Assembly: GCF_000714435.1 (NCBI RefSeq)
Contig: NZ_JJMW01000060.1
Location: 16,989-80,988, forward strand
DNA length: 64,000 nt
DNA from: Exiguobacterium alkaliphilum 12/1
GTDB lineage: Bacteria; Bacillota; Bacilli; Exiguobacteriales; Exiguobacteriaceae
Direction of reading: 5' to 3'
The notes under the pieces are model-generated. The model ran no database searches. It had not been told where the DNA came from and was given only the letters and a program-made list of their open reading frames with translations. The translations under genes and the position numbers were made by a program. Position 1 is the first letter of the stretch. Each line of letters starts with the position of its first letter. This document shows positions 53,607 through 62,612 of the stretch, in pieces.

Positions 53607-53643
53607 AACGAAGGACACTCGCCTAGCGGGTGTCCTTCGTTTT
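53605..53643. terminator. Bidirectional terminator
   Basis: AAAACGAAGGACAC (53605-53618)/GTGTCCTTCGTTTT (53630-53643), a perfect 14-bp stem between the convergent amtB and ecsB. Confidence 0.88.
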
Positions 53644-54772
53644 ATTTTAATCTAGCCAAATAATAGCGCACGATTCCATAAGCCAAGACGAGCCCGACGA
53701 GCGCGTCCCATGTCCCGCCAAATAGAAGCGACGCAATTCCGAGTCCGAGCGCTTGCCCGACGAGGAGACGGAGCGTCCACCACTTGTAGGCGGCCAGCCG
53801 CTCGGCGCGCGTGATCGGGAGCCATGACGCGATCGAGACGGAGTCGAGTCGTTTGAACAGCGGGACGAGTTGGAGCGCCGTCAAGCCGACGAAGAGCGGG
53901 ACGACCAACCCGACGTACCAACCGCCAGACAACCACATGACCAGAATGGCGACGAGCGACAGCCGGAACATCAAGTCGAGCGAGTCGTTCGACCGCACGA
54001 TCCGTAACCCATACACGTATCGGGCCGCGTCGGTACGTTTAAGTAAATAACGGTTCATGACGTTCACGATAAACGGTCGTGCCTTCACCTCTTCTCGCAT
54101 GTCCGGCAAATCGACGAACCAGCTGACGACCCGGTTGAACTGTGCCTTGCTCGCCTGTTCGAGGACGAGCCAGTCCGCGAGCGGGATGCGTTCGTTTCGT
54201 TTGATGTGTAAATAGATGAGCGCCAACAGCGGCGGCACCGGCGTGACAATCGGGAATCCGACGAGCATGACGCCCGCACTGAAGAAGGCACTGACGACCC
54301 CGACGTAACGGATGCTTTCAAGCTTCGCTAGGCGGCCGACGACAGACAACAGGACGCTCGTCGCGATGATTGCGAGCACCTCGCCAGGCGTGACGTCGAG
54401 CGTCCGGACGAGAAGTGGCAACACGACAAGCATGAGCAGGACGGCACGTACAGACGCAAAGACGACGTTGAACAGGCGAACACCGTTCATATAAGCCCGG
54501 ATGTTTCCGAGTTCCGGTAGTAAAAAGACTTGATCCGCTTCTTGCAACAGCGTCCGCGGTCGGTGACCGAGCGGCAAGACCAAGAACGCGAGCGCGACGA
54601 CCCAGGCGCTCGGGAACGAAGCGTCGAGCCCGCTCAAAAATTGATTATAGACGAAAGCGCCGTAGATGAGCGTGAAGTAGAGCGTGAACAATAGGCCGCC
54701 GTTCGCCACGTAGCGGCTATATTTCACGACGTCCTCGACCCAGACACCAAACCGTTGTCGAAATACGTTCAT
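53642..54772 (-). CDS. ecsB: ABC transporter permease EcsB
   Basis: 376 residues with about ten hydrophobic helices. The EcsB pattern includes PLGHRPRTLLQEADQVFLLPE near residue 70-90. With EcsA it forms an exporter that in Bacillus affects protein secretion, competence and intramembrane cleavage by RasP. It overlaps ecsA by 4 bp. No ecsC follows. Confidence 0.85.
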   Translation of the reverse strand: MNVFRQRFGVWVEDVVKYSRYVANGGLLFTLYFTLIYGAFVYNQFLSGLDASFPSAWVVALAFLVLPLGHRPRTLLQEADQVFLLPELGNIRAYMNGVRLFNVVFASVRAVLLMLVVLPLLVRTLDVTPGEVLAIIATSVLLSVVGRLAKLESIRYVGVVSAFFSAGVMLVGFPIVTPVPPLLALIYLHIKRNERIPLADWLVLEQASKAQFNRVVSWFVDLPDMREEVKARPFIVNVMNRYLLKRTDAARYVYGLRIVRSNDSLDLMFRLSLVAILVMWLSGGWYVGLVVPLFVGLTALQLVPLFKRLDSVSIASWLPITRAERLAAYKWWTLRLLVGQALGLGIASLLFGGTWDALVGLVLAYGIVRYYLARLK

Positions 54773-55506
54773 CGTTTCCGCTCCTCGGCCTCAATCGCCT
54801 CGACGTAAATATCATCGAGCGACGCGAGCGCGTCGAGCCCGTACGTCTGACGCAATTCCGCTGCCGTACCGGTCGCGATGACGACGCCTTGATGTAAGAA
54901 GACGAAGCGATCACAGTGGCGTTCCGCCGTCTCAAGGATGTGGGTCGACATCAAGATGGCGCTGTCTTCCTTATATTCGTCAAACAATCGCAGCAGCTGT
55001 CGAATCGCGAGCGGGTCGAGTCCGACGAACGGCTCATCGACGATGAGGAGCGGCGTCTTCGTCACGAGCGCACATAAAATCATCGCCTTTTGACGCATCC
55101 CTTTCGAGAAGACCGACGGGAACCAGCCTAGTTGCTTCTCCATCCGCATATCTTTCGCCAGACGCAGCGTCCGTTCTTCTAACTCTTCGTCTGGTAAGCC
55201 ATACGCCTTGCCCATGAGCGCCAAGTGTTCCCGGAGCGTCAACGTCTCATACAAAATAGGGGTCTCGGGTATATAGCTTATTTTTTTACGATAGTTTTTT
55301 TCGGAAGATTCTAACGTCTCCCCGTCGACCGTGATCGTCCCGGACAACGGATTGAGCAGTCCTAAAATATGTTTAATCGTCGTCGACTTCCCGGCTCCGT
55401 TTAGCCCTATCAGCCCGACGAGCTCCCCTTTTTTCACTTCAAACGAAATATCGTGCAGCACTTGCTTTCCTATATAACCGCCGTTCAACTTGTCGACGTG
55501 CAACAT
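54769..55506 (-). CDS. ecsA: ABC transporter ATPase EcsA
   Basis: 245 residues. Walker A GLNGAGKSTT, Q-loop YIPETP, signature FSKGMRQKAM, Walker B LLIVDEPFVGLDP and H-loop STHIL. ATP-driving subunit for EcsB. ATG 55506 is chosen over the frame start at 55530 because GGGGTGGAG precedes it. As in B. subtilis, the hit gene lies on the far side and is divergent. Confidence 0.88.
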   Translation of the reverse strand: MLHVDKLNGGYIGKQVLHDISFEVKKGELVGLIGLNGAGKSTTIKHILGLLNPLSGTITVDGETLESSEKNYRKKISYIPETPILYETLTLREHLALMGKAYGLPDEELEERTLRLAKDMRMEKQLGWFPSVFSKGMRQKAMILCALVTKTPLLIVDEPFVGLDPLAIRQLLRLFDEYKEDSAILMSTHILETAERHCDRFVFLHQGVVIATGTAAELRQTYGLDALASLDDIYVEAIEAEERKR

Positions 55507-55548
55507 GAAAACTCCACCCCTCATTTTCAACTTTTTTTTGTGATATAT

Positions 55549-55573
55549 GTTTTAAAAGCTGTCACATGGGAAT
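55549..55573 (+). promoter_or_regulatory. Possible SigB promoter
   Basis: GTTTTA, 13 bp, GGGAAT resembles the SigB consensus GTTTAA-N13-15-GGGTAT and precedes a stress-type membrane protein gene. Confidence 0.4.
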
Positions 55574-55673
55574 AATCTGAACTGTAAGGCATTTTAAAAC
55601 TTATTCAATACTTCCATTGTTCCATAAAATTGTTAAGAAGGACAATGGACAAAACAGAAAGGAGAATGTTTTT

Positions 55674-55925
55674 ATGGGTTGGATTATCACGTTAATTGTC
55701 GGGGGTATTATCGGTTGGTTAGCAGGTCTTATTTTAGGTAAGGATGTGCCAGGTGGCGTCATCGGGAACATCATTGCCGGGATCATCGGTGCTTGGCTTG
55801 GCGGCCTCATCTTCGGAGACTTCGGTCCTGCAGTTGGCGGCATTGCCATCGTACCAGCACTTCTCGGTGCGATTATCTTGATCTTGATCGTATCGTTCGT
55901 CATGAAATCAATGCGTAAACGCTAA
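55674..55925 (+). CDS. GlsB/YeaQ/YmgE-type small membrane stress protein
   Basis: 83 residues, three glycine-rich membrane helices (GWIITLIVGGIIGWLAGLIL, GVIGNIIAGIIGAWLGGLIF, ALLGAIILILIVSFVM). The family (transglycosylase-associated, PF04226) is commonly stress induced and of unknown mechanism. The start follows AAAGGAG. It is monocistronic, with a possible SigB promoter and its own terminator. Confidence 0.85.
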   Translation: MGWIITLIVGGIIGWLAGLILGKDVPGGVIGNIIAGIIGAWLGGLIFGDFGPAVGGIAIVPALLGAIILILIVSFVMKSMRKR

Positions 55926-55940
55926 TCACATGCCTACCGA

Positions 55941-55972
55941 AAACGGGACCCTCATCATCGAGGGTCCCGTTT
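55941..55972. terminator. Bidirectional terminator
   Basis: A perfect 13-bp stem AAACGGGACCCTC/GAGGGTCCCGTTT with 6-nt loop between convergent genes. Confidence 0.88.
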
Positions 55973-55977
55973 CTCGT

Positions 55978-57024
55978 TCAGCGGATGACGACGTACAGTT
56001 TGCCGTCCCGTTCCAAGAAGCGTTTATCCGTTTGAAAACCGAACAACGTGAAAATTGACTCGAGGAGCGGCCGGTCGTAACGCCACTCCGTCCCACCGTC
56101 CACCTCGATTCGCTCGGCCGGCTCACCAATCAACGCAATCAAGTCATCCGGGCTTTTGGCGAGATCGATGTCGATGCGACTGACGCGACCGCCGTCAAAC
56201 GTCACGTCAAACCCGTCATAGCGCCACACGCGCTCCGTTTCGCTCACCGGCTCGCCGACGGCTTCCTTGACCGCGTCCGTTCGCTTATTCATAAGCCCGT
56301 CAATTACTTCGATGGCATGGCCCGTCTGCGCCTCGACCTCGATTTCAATCAGCTCGGTCCGATCGAGGTCGAACTGTCCCGCGATCACTTCGCTCGTCTC
56401 CGGTCGCAGGGAGAAGGCGAGCTCGTCCACGTCGACAAGCGTCACCGTCTCTTCCTGTGTCCGTGTCGTCCCGTCCACGACCGCGACCGCTTTCACGTCG
56501 TATCGTCCCGGCATCCGGTCGAGGGTGACGGTCTCCCCCGCTTCTTCGAGTCGCGCGGCTTGAATCCCGTCCACCCAGACGTTCGTGTACGGGACATCGG
56601 TCGTCACGGTCAATTGTTTCGGTAACAGCTCAATCCGATAATCGGAGAAGCCGAACCGCCCTTCCCCTGTGTCAATCAGTCGGAATAAGCCATCCCCGCT
56701 CGCTGCTGCGTCTTCACGGTCGGTCACGACTTCGGCGATCGCCTCGCTACGAATGCTCGGTTCGTCGTTCAACCAGCGGATGAAGCGGAGCGTCTCGGCC
56801 CGTGTGAGCGGCTCGTTCGCATATTCGACGTTCTGTTCAAAAAATCCGACATCCTCGGTCAACAGCGCTTCTTTGAATCGAACATGAATCCGTTCGTTTT
56901 CAGCAGCCGGTTGATATCCTAAGAAATAGATGAGTCCAGCCGCGACGAGAAAGACAGTCGCGCTCAGGAGACCGATTCGTAGCCGTCGCTTCCGGTCATG
57001 TCTTTTTTTACGCTCATAATTCAC
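55978..57024 (-). CDS. TcaA-like membrane-anchored extracellular protein
   Basis: 348 residues. A basic N-terminus (NYERKKRHDRKRRLR) and one membrane helix (IGLLSATVFLVAAGLIYFLGY) are followed by an extracellular part. The middle (KQLTVTTDVPYTNVWVDG) resembles the repeated domains of TcaA/YvbJ proteins, but the zinc ribbon found at their N-terminus is missing. The role is unknown, with envelope stress or glycopeptide response by analogy. The GTG at 57024, 7 nt after AGGAGG, is preferred to the ATG at 57087. Confidence 0.6.
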   Translation of the reverse strand: MNYERKKRHDRKRRLRIGLLSATVFLVAAGLIYFLGYQPAAENERIHVRFKEALLTEDVGFFEQNVEYANEPLTRAETLRFIRWLNDEPSIRSEAIAEVVTDREDAAASGDGLFRLIDTGEGRFGFSDYRIELLPKQLTVTTDVPYTNVWVDGIQAARLEEAGETVTLDRMPGRYDVKAVAVVDGTTRTQEETVTLVDVDELAFSLRPETSEVIAGQFDLDRTELIEIEVEAQTGHAIEVIDGLMNKRTDAVKEAVGEPVSETERVWRYDGFDVTFDGGRVSRIDIDLAKSPDDLIALIGEPAERIEVDGGTEWRYDRPLLESIFTLFGFQTDKRFLERDGKLYVVIR

Positions 57025-57155
57025 GTGTCTGCCTCCTGTTCCGTTTTTGTTCCCTCTATTGTAGAGGAGGTGCATCGATTCGGACAATCGTTCTTCCGCC
57101 CGAGCTTCCGTGTTATGATGGAGACGAGTATTCCTATTCGATTGGAGGACGTGCC

Positions 57156-57584
57156 ATGCATACTGAAGATAACTGCATTTTTTGTAAAATCGTCAAAGGT
57201 GAGATCCCGTCTCACAAAGTCTACGAGGACGAGTCTGTCGTCGCCTTTCTTGACATCTCGCAAGTGACGAACGGTCATACGCTCGTCATCCCGAAACATC
57301 ACGCCCGGAACATATACGAATTGCCCGAGGCGGTCGCATCGGACGTATTCAAAACGGTGCCACGGATTGCGAACGCGATTCAACGCGAGACGGGCGCAAT
57401 CGGTATGAACATCTTGTCGAACGCCGAGGAGATCGCCGGTCAGACCGTGTACCATTTCCATATCCACCTCATTCCGCGCTTCGGTCATGACGACGGGTTC
57501 GGGGCCAAGTGGGAGACGCACGCCGACGACTATTCACAAGACGCCCTCAAGACATTGGCGGCGAACATCTCAACGCACGTATGA
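57156..57584 (+). CDS. hit: HIT-family nucleotide hydrolase
   Basis: 142 residues. Zinc-binding CIFCKI at the N-terminus and the histidine triad HFHIHLIP near residue 100. It hydrolyses nucleoside phosphoramidate or adenylate substrates. Position next to ecsAB matches B. subtilis hit. The start at 57156 follows TTGGAGG. Confidence 0.9.
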   Translation: MHTEDNCIFCKIVKGEIPSHKVYEDESVVAFLDISQVTNGHTLVIPKHHARNIYELPEAVASDVFKTVPRIANAIQRETGAIGMNILSNAEEIAGQTVYHFHIHLIPRFGHDDGFGAKWETHADDYSQDALKTLAANISTHV

Positions 57585-57587
57585 ACG

Positions 57588-57620
57588 AAACGGACCAGGC
57601 GCACGACGCCTGGTCCGTTT
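57588..57620. terminator. Bidirectional terminator
   Basis: A perfect 12-bp stem (57590-57601/57607-57618) with 5-nt loop and T-run, serving hit and the convergent small gene. Confidence 0.85.
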
Positions 57621-57621
57621 T

Positions 57622-57957
57622 TTATGTCGAATTGATCGAATCGTGGTGGCGTTTCCGCTCCTCCTCGATTTGCGCCCGTTCGACTTGTAATTTGATCGCC
57701 TGTTCGTACAGCTGCTGACGCGATTTGACAGATTCGGCATGTTCAAATTGTTTTCTTAATTCGTGTAGGCGGGCATCTATTTCCATGAGGCGCTTTTCTA
57801 ATATCGTTTGTTTGCGCTCTTGTTCATTCAACTCCGATGCTTCGTACCCTGCCTCGAGTGCTTTCATGATCGTATGTGCCCAAGTGTCATCTCCGAGTCG
57901 TTTCGCCGCGTTGTACAGGTCCAACATGTCATCGACCCAACGCTTTTGCATATTCAC
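57622..57957 (-). CDS. Unrecognised coiled-coil protein
   Basis: 111 residues, mostly one long charged helix (ERKQTILEKRLMEIDARLHELRKQFEHAES), strongly predicted coiled coil. No signal or membrane segment. The frame begins with GTG at 57957, with AAGGAAGGTGA about 6 nt away, or with ATG at 57951. Position between hit and yhaH does not match a B. subtilis gene I recall. Confidence 0.55.
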   Translation of the reverse strand: MNMQKRWVDDMLDLYNAAKRLGDDTWAHTIMKALEAGYEASELNEQERKQTILEKRLMEIDARLHELRKQFEHAESVKSRQQLYEQAIKLQVERAQIEEERKRHHDSINST

Positions 57958-58125
57958 TGGAGGTCACCTTCCTTTACCTATATTTTAAAATAAAAAGATT
58001 TTTCGGTCAAAATTGAATGTTCTGAAAAATTTTATTTGAGATATAGGTTTTTAATCTCTCTTTTTTGGTAAAATAATATGAAAAGAATGTATTCTAGCAT
58101 CATCGTGCTTAAGGAGGGGAATGTA

Positions 58126-58482
58126 TTGTCGAGTCACAATCGTCGAGATTGGGTTGCTTTCGGCTTCGTCGTAGCGTTTTTAGGGGTTGCGACCGTGAAA
58201 AAACTCGCGCGCGGAACGGCGAACGATGCCGCTTCGACGCAACATCGCGCGTCTACAATCACTACGTTGAAAGAACAATTCCAAAAAGTAGCGGCCAACG
58301 CGTCGCATGTCGCGCAAGCAGGAAAACTGCAAGGGAAAGAATTAACGGAGCAAGTGAAAGCCGAAGTCGAACGCTATCAGCAAGACATTCAGCCTTCAAT
58401 CGAGCGGATCCAAGGAAACCTTAACGAGCTTTCAAACGTACAGTCAGATATGACCGAAGCGAAAGCGAAACAGACCAACTAA
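58126..58482 (+). CDS. yhaH: YhaH/YtxH-like protein
   Basis: 118 residues. A short N-terminal membrane helix (WVAFGFVVAFLGVATVKKL) is followed by an amphipathic helical tail rich in Gln/Glu/Lys. YtxH-like proteins have this layout and no known activity. The start is the TTG at 58126 after AAGGAGGGG. The ATG at 58078 lies in promoter-like AT-rich DNA. Synteny with hpr and prsA supports the name. Confidence 0.65.
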   Translation: MSSHNRRDWVAFGFVVAFLGVATVKKLARGTANDAASTQHRASTITTLKEQFQKVAANASHVAQAGKLQGKELTEQVKAEVERYQQDIQPSIERIQGNLNELSNVQSDMTEAKAKQTN

Positions 58483-58542
58483 GCGGTCTGTCCTCATCGT
58501 CCGTCGTTTTAGTCACTTTGTATCCGGAAAGGGTGGATCGAG

Positions 58543-59106
58543 ATGGAGCAAGAAAAAGAGTTCACTGGCCCTGAGGCCATGTTGTATAGCCATAAAATCA
58601 TTCAACTCAGTAAAGCATTGTGGAAGACGGTCGAGAAGGACTGGCAAAATTGGATTAAACCGTTCGATTTGAACATCAACGAGCATCACATCTTGTGGAT
58701 TGCGCACGCGCTCGGGGGCGCCTCAATCTCGGAAATCGCCAAGTACGGCGTCATGCACGTCTCGACGGCGTTCAACTTCTCGAAAAAGTTAGAAGACCGC
58801 GGTTTGCTCACGTTCTCAAAGAAAGAGACCGACAAGCGCAACACGTACGTCCAATTGACGCCAGAAGGTGAGGCGCTCTTGCTCGAGACGATTCATGCGT
58901 TCGACCCGGAAGAAAACGGCGTGTTCCGTGCTTCGTTGCCGCTCCAAGAACTTTATGGGAAGTACCCGGACTTGACGGACATCACCGCGATCGTCCGTCG
59001 CCTCTATGGGGACAACTTCATGGACATTTTCGCAGAGACGTCGAAGATGATCACCGAAGAAGCCGGTCGTCGCCCGGAAGACGACGACATCACGAAAGAA
59101 GCTTGA
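58543..59106 (+). CDS. hpr: MarR-family regulator Hpr (ScoC)
   Basis: 187 residues. Winged helix with [44 protein letters not shown], matching Hpr/ScoC. In Bacillus it represses extracellular proteases, oligopeptide transport and sporulation genes at the transition state. There is an acidic C-terminal tail. Its 3' end overlaps the convergent yhaI by 17 bp. Confidence 0.88.
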   Translation: MEQEKEFTGPEAMLYSHKIIQLSKALWKTVEKDWQNWIKPFDLNINEHHILWIAHALGGASISEIAKYGVMHVSTAFNFSKKLEDRGLLTFSKKETDKRNTYVQLTPEGEALLLETIHAFDPEENGVFRASLPLQELYGKYPDLTDITAIVRRLYGDNFMDIFAETSKMITEEAGRRPEDDDITKEA

Positions 59107-59428
59107 CCTGCCGATAGAGCGGTTCGGTCACGTCGAGCGCAATCTGTTGCTTGACGCACGCCGCCAAGATTGTTTCAGGTTCGAGCGCCGGGTGTAACAT
59201 GCCGACGAAATTGACGAGCAAGGGTTCTACGGACGACAAACCGTAGCGCCCTTGCTCGGTTTGTTGTTGGCGAATCTCCTCTAACAAGGCGTAGAACGCT
59301 TCGACGTCGTCTCGTGTCAAGTTCGCCCGAATGACTTCATATTCGAAGGGCCGGTCCGACCAGTCGACCGACTGCATCAACAGCTCCATTTGATATGACA
59401 ATTGTTTCATTTTCTCTTCTAACGACAC
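59090..59428 (-). CDS. yhaI: YhaI-like protein (DUF1878)
   Basis: 112 residues, all-helical: [19 protein letters not shown], then [27 protein letters not shown]1878 proteins are of unknown function. In B. subtilis the gene also lies between hpr and prsA. GTG 59428 is preferred (GGGGTGG close upstream), and GTG 59437 is possible. There is no terminator, and the 3' ends of yhaI and hpr overlap. Confidence 0.75.
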   Translation of the reverse strand: MSLEEKMKQLSYQMELLMQSVDWSDRPFEYEVIRANLTRDDVEAFYALLEEIRQQQTEQGRYGLSSVEPLLVNFVGMLHPALEPETILAACVKQQIALDVTEPLYRQVKLLS

Positions 59429-59579
59429 GTTTCCCACCCCATCATTTCACATTCTCTTTTACCATTATACGATACGTTTCTGTGCTATGATACTGTACAG
59501 GCAACAGAACAGCTGTCATGATTTAGAAAATGTGATATAGTCGGACATAGAAACTTATTGATTTTTAGGGGTGGAATAT

Positions 59580-60569
59580 ATGTCAAACGGAATGACAAAC
59601 GAACCAAAGAAACAAGATAAGAAGTTTTCAACGGGCGCCCTCGTCGGCGCATCTGCACTCGCTCTCGTCATCGGCGCAGGCGGCACGTACGCTGCGACAA
59701 ACGGCGGCGGCGCATCGGACGATTCGACTGTCGTCTCATTCGAAGGCGGCGAGATCACACGCGGTGAAATCGCGAACATGAGTTACGACCGCATGGTCCC
59801 ACAACTCGCGTTCCAAGAGACGATGAACGAACTTCTCGAAAAAGAGTACGGCGACAAAGTCGAGCAAGACAAAGTCGAAGAAGAGTACAGTAAAACAGAA
59901 GAACAGTTCAACTCGACAGAAGAGTTCGAACAAGCGATTCAACAAGCCGGCATGAGCGGCACGGACGAGTTCAAAGAGGCACTCCGTGGCCAGATGCTCG
60001 TCGATGCAGCGAAATCTGAGCTCGTCGACGTGACGGACGAAGAAATCGAAGCACAGTTCGCGAAGGAAAACGTTGAAGTCCAAGCGAGCCATATCCTCGT
60101 CGAGACGGAAGAGGAAGCACAAGACATCATCAAGCAGTTGAATGACGGTGCGGACTTCGCAGAACTCGCGAAAGAGAAATCGACGGATACAGGTTCTGGT
60201 GAACAAGGCGGCGACCTCGGCTACTTCTCAGCCGGTGCGATGGTGCCTGAATTCGAAGAGTACTCGTTCCGTGAAGATGTCGTCGGCGAAATCTCTGAGC
60301 CGATTCAATCACAGTTCGGATACCACGTCATTAAAGTCGTCGACCGCAAAGAGAAAGACTTGAAGCTCGAGGATGAGAAAGATCGCATCCGTGAAGAACT
60401 CGCAGCCGAGAAAGCAGCATCGGTTGATGCGAACAAGATTTACGCCGAGTTGATTGAAAAATATAACGTCGACGTGAAAGACGCGAAAGCCTCGCAACAG
60501 TTCGATGCAGTCAAAGAAGCTGTGAAAGCCTCTGAAGAAGCACCAGCTGAAGAATCAACTGAACAATAA
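59580..60569 (+). CDS. prsA: PrsA-type foldase with membrane anchor, not a lipoprotein
   Basis: 329 residues. The N-terminus is basic, then one hydrophobic helix (GALVGASALALVIGAGGTYAA). There is no lipobox and no cysteine anywhere in the protein, unlike the usual PrsA lipoproteins. A SurA-like N-terminal region is followed by a parvulin peptidyl-prolyl isomerase domain at about 165-260 (VQASHILVETEEEAQ, GGDLGYFSAGAMVPEFE, FGYHVIKVVDR). The C-terminal tail is acidic. It folds secreted proteins such as amylase outside the membrane. The anchor here would be an uncleaved signal. The start is ATG 59580. Confidence 0.82.
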   Translation: MSNGMTNEPKKQDKKFSTGALVGASALALVIGAGGTYAATNGGGASDDSTVVSFEGGEITRGEIANMSYDRMVPQLAFQETMNELLEKEYGDKVEQDKVEEEYSKTEEQFNSTEEFEQAIQQAGMSGTDEFKEALRGQMLVDAAKSELVDVTDEEIEAQFAKENVEVQASHILVETEEEAQDIIKQLNDGADFAELAKEKSTDTGSGEQGGDLGYFSAGAMVPEFEEYSFREDVVGEISEPIQSQFGYHVIKVVDRKEKDLKLEDEKDRIREELAAEKAASVDANKIYAELIEKYNVDVKDAKASQQFDAVKEAVKASEEAPAEESTEQ

Positions 60570-60574
60570 GCCAT

Positions 60575-60612
60575 AAACGGTCGCCCTCACAAATGAGAGC
60601 GACCGTTTTTTC
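60575..60612. terminator. Bidirectional terminator
   Basis: AAACGGTCGC/GCGACCGTTT with an inner CTC/GAG and six T, between convergent prsA and yhaM. Confidence 0.85.
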
Positions 60613-61537
60613 ATAGGTTCGGTTTATAGAAAGCGCGATTGTCGAGCGCCATGACGCGTTCTGTGAACGTCCCCGGCTCGACGCCTTCGAACGCCTTGTC
60701 GAACATGTTCATGCGTGCGTCGATATTGTCGATGAAGAACAGCATCTCCGCTTCTGGAAGTTGCGGTGCGTTCGCCGATCCCCACTCCGGCTTGCCGTGG
60801 TGGCTGAGGACGAGATGCTGAAGCAGCGTCACGACTTCGCGGTCGGTACCGAGCTCACGGGCCACGACTTCAATTTCGGATGCCATGAGCGACAAGTGTC
60901 CGAGCAACTTGCCTTCGAGCGTGTATTCCGGTGTGATCGCATCCGACAGTTCAATCACTTTTGCCAAATCGTGCAAGACGACACCCGAGACGAGCAAGTC
61001 CCGATTCAATTGCGGATACAGGTCGCACATCGCATCGGCGAGTTTCAACATCGACATGACGTGGAAAGCGAGGCCTGAGTAGACGGCGTGATGGTGCCGC
61101 ACGGCCGCCGGATACGTCAAGTACGCCTCTTCATTCCGGTCGACGATCGACTGGACGAGCTGGCGCATCCCGTCGTGACGAATCGCATCGATATACGAGC
61201 GGATCGTCGCTTCGAGCTCCGGCTTCGCGACCGGGGCGGAGCGGACGTACGGTGCGATGTCGGTCTCCCCTTCGATGATGGAGATTTGCTTCAGCTTCAG
61301 TTGCGTGCGTCCACGGTAATCCATCACCTCACCCGAGGCGTGGACGATTTTTTTCATCGCATACTTGTCCGTGTCGGCGCTGTCCCACAGCTTCGTCTCA
61401 ATCTCCCCGCTCTCGTCACATAAGATGAGCGTCAAGTACGGCTTCCCGTTCCCGGCCAGTCCCCGGTAAGATTGTTTAATCATCACATATTGGTCTAACG
61501 TGTCGCCCACTTTGAGCTGTCCGATTTTTGTCGCCAA
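60611..61537 (-). CDS. yhaM: 3'-5' exoribonuclease YhaM
   Basis: 308 residues. N-terminal OB fold (GDTLDQYVMIKQSYRGLAGNGKPYLTLILCDESG), then an HD domain with FHVMSMLKLAD and the metal-binding VVLHDLAKVIELSD. It trims RNA 3' ends in a Mn-dependent manner. I prefer the TTG at 61537, 8 nt after GAGAGG, over the GTG at 61546, which lies in the Shine-Dalgarno. Its place beyond prsA resembles B. subtilis. Confidence 0.88.
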   Translation of the reverse strand: MATKIGQLKVGDTLDQYVMIKQSYRGLAGNGKPYLTLILCDESGEIETKLWDSADTDKYAMKKIVHASGEVMDYRGRTQLKLKQISIIEGETDIAPYVRSAPVAKPELEATIRSYIDAIRHDGMRQLVQSIVDRNEEAYLTYPAAVRHHHAVYSGLAFHVMSMLKLADAMCDLYPQLNRDLLVSGVVLHDLAKVIELSDAITPEYTLEGKLLGHLSLMASEIEVVARELGTDREVVTLLQHLVLSHHGKPEWGSANAPQLPEAEMLFFIDNIDARMNMFDKAFEGVEPGTFTERVMALDNRAFYKPNL

Positions 61538-61652
61538 TGCTAGCACCTCTCTCTAATTCAGTACCTCCATCTTAACGAAACTTCTTCCGAGATGCCAACT
61601 TTCTTATCAATTCGGGAATAGTGGATAGAGAATGGAATTGGAGGAATGGAAG

Positions 61653-62576
61653 ATGAAGTGGAACTGGTACACACGGCCCGAGGAGTCCGTGCACATCGAT
61701 CAGCGTTACGAGGAGGCGTACACGTATTGGCTCGATCAACTGACGACAGCGAAAGTCACGAAAATCATCGTCGGCGATCGCTATCTATACGGCTCGCTCA
61801 CCCTCGACTATGAACAGCTTGAGCGGGAACCTCAAAAGGTCGGACACTACTTTGTCGGGCCTGATTTCTTATGGACGATCGGGTTTGACGATTTGTTTTG
61901 TGAAGTCGTCAAAGCAAAACATTATGAGACGCCGCTTGAAGCGTTCTATGAGCTGCTCGCCGAGAGAATGGACTATTACTTTCACGGGATTGACGAGTAC
62001 GAGGAGCGTCTCATGATTGCCCAGCGTGAGATGAGCGGACAAGTGCCGCCTGAGTTCATGAATGAGATTTTCGGGCTCCGCAGCGAAATCGAACGTTGGT
62101 CAGATACAGTCGTCCCGTATCGCGAACTGTTACAGGCCGGTCGGGAGGCGTTCCTCGACATGGACTTGAACGAGTTGAAGCCTTACCGGCTCGCGACGTA
62201 TCGCGTCGAACGACTGCTCGGATCGATTGAACACTATCAGGACGACGTCATCGCCATGACCGACCTCGCCGCGACGCTCTCGAACTTTCGCGGGAACGAG
62301 ATCATGAAGGCGCTCACCGTCTTCACGGCGCTGACGACCCCCGTCGTCGCGTTCGGCGCCATCTGGGGAATGAACTTCAAAGAGATGCCCGAGCTCGACT
62401 GGCCGCTCGGTTACGTCTTCGCCTGGGCGATGATTCTCCTCTTCACCGTCATCATCCAAGTGTGGTTGAAACGGAAGAATTGGATCGGCTCGCTCCTACA
62501 GTTTCCGACGCAAGTGAACACGAAGCAAGCAATCAAGAGGCAGAAAAATAAAACATCGAACAAAAGTTCGGTATAA
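61653..62576 (+). CDS. corA: CorA-family magnesium transporter
   Basis: 307 residues. A large cytoplasmic N-terminal domain of helices is followed by two membrane helices. The pore signature GMN is in AIWGMNFKEMPEL, just after the first helix, with WPLGYVFAWAMILLFTVII as the second. ATG 61653 lies 8 nt after GGAGG. The ATG at 61632 has no such site. Substrates of the family are Mg, Co or Ni. Confidence 0.85.
   Translation: MKWNWYTRPEESVHIDQRYEEAYTYWLDQLTTAKVTKIIVGDRYLYGSLTLDYEQLEREPQKVGHYFVGPDFLWTIGFDDLFCEVVKAKHYETPLEAFYELLAERMDYYFHGIDEYEERLMIAQREMSGQVPPEFMNEIFGLRSEIERWSDTVVPYRELLQAGREAFLDMDLNELKPYRLATYRVERLLGSIEHYQDDVIAMTDLAATLSNFRGNEIMKALTVFTALTTPVVAFGAIWGMNFKEMPELDWPLGYVFAWAMILLFTVIIQVWLKRKNWIGSLLQFPTQVNTKQAIKRQKNKTSNKSSV
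62557..62570. promoter_or_regulatory. LexA (SOS) box of dinB
   Basis: CGAACAAAAGTTCG matches the Bacillus SOS consensus CGAAC-N4-GTTCG exactly in the arms. It overlaps the last corA codons and is followed directly by TATAAT (62572-62577), so LexA would cover the dinB promoter. Confidence 0.88.
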
Positions 62577-62612
62577 TAGACTTAAATTGATTTGAATGGA
62601 AAGGAGAATGAC

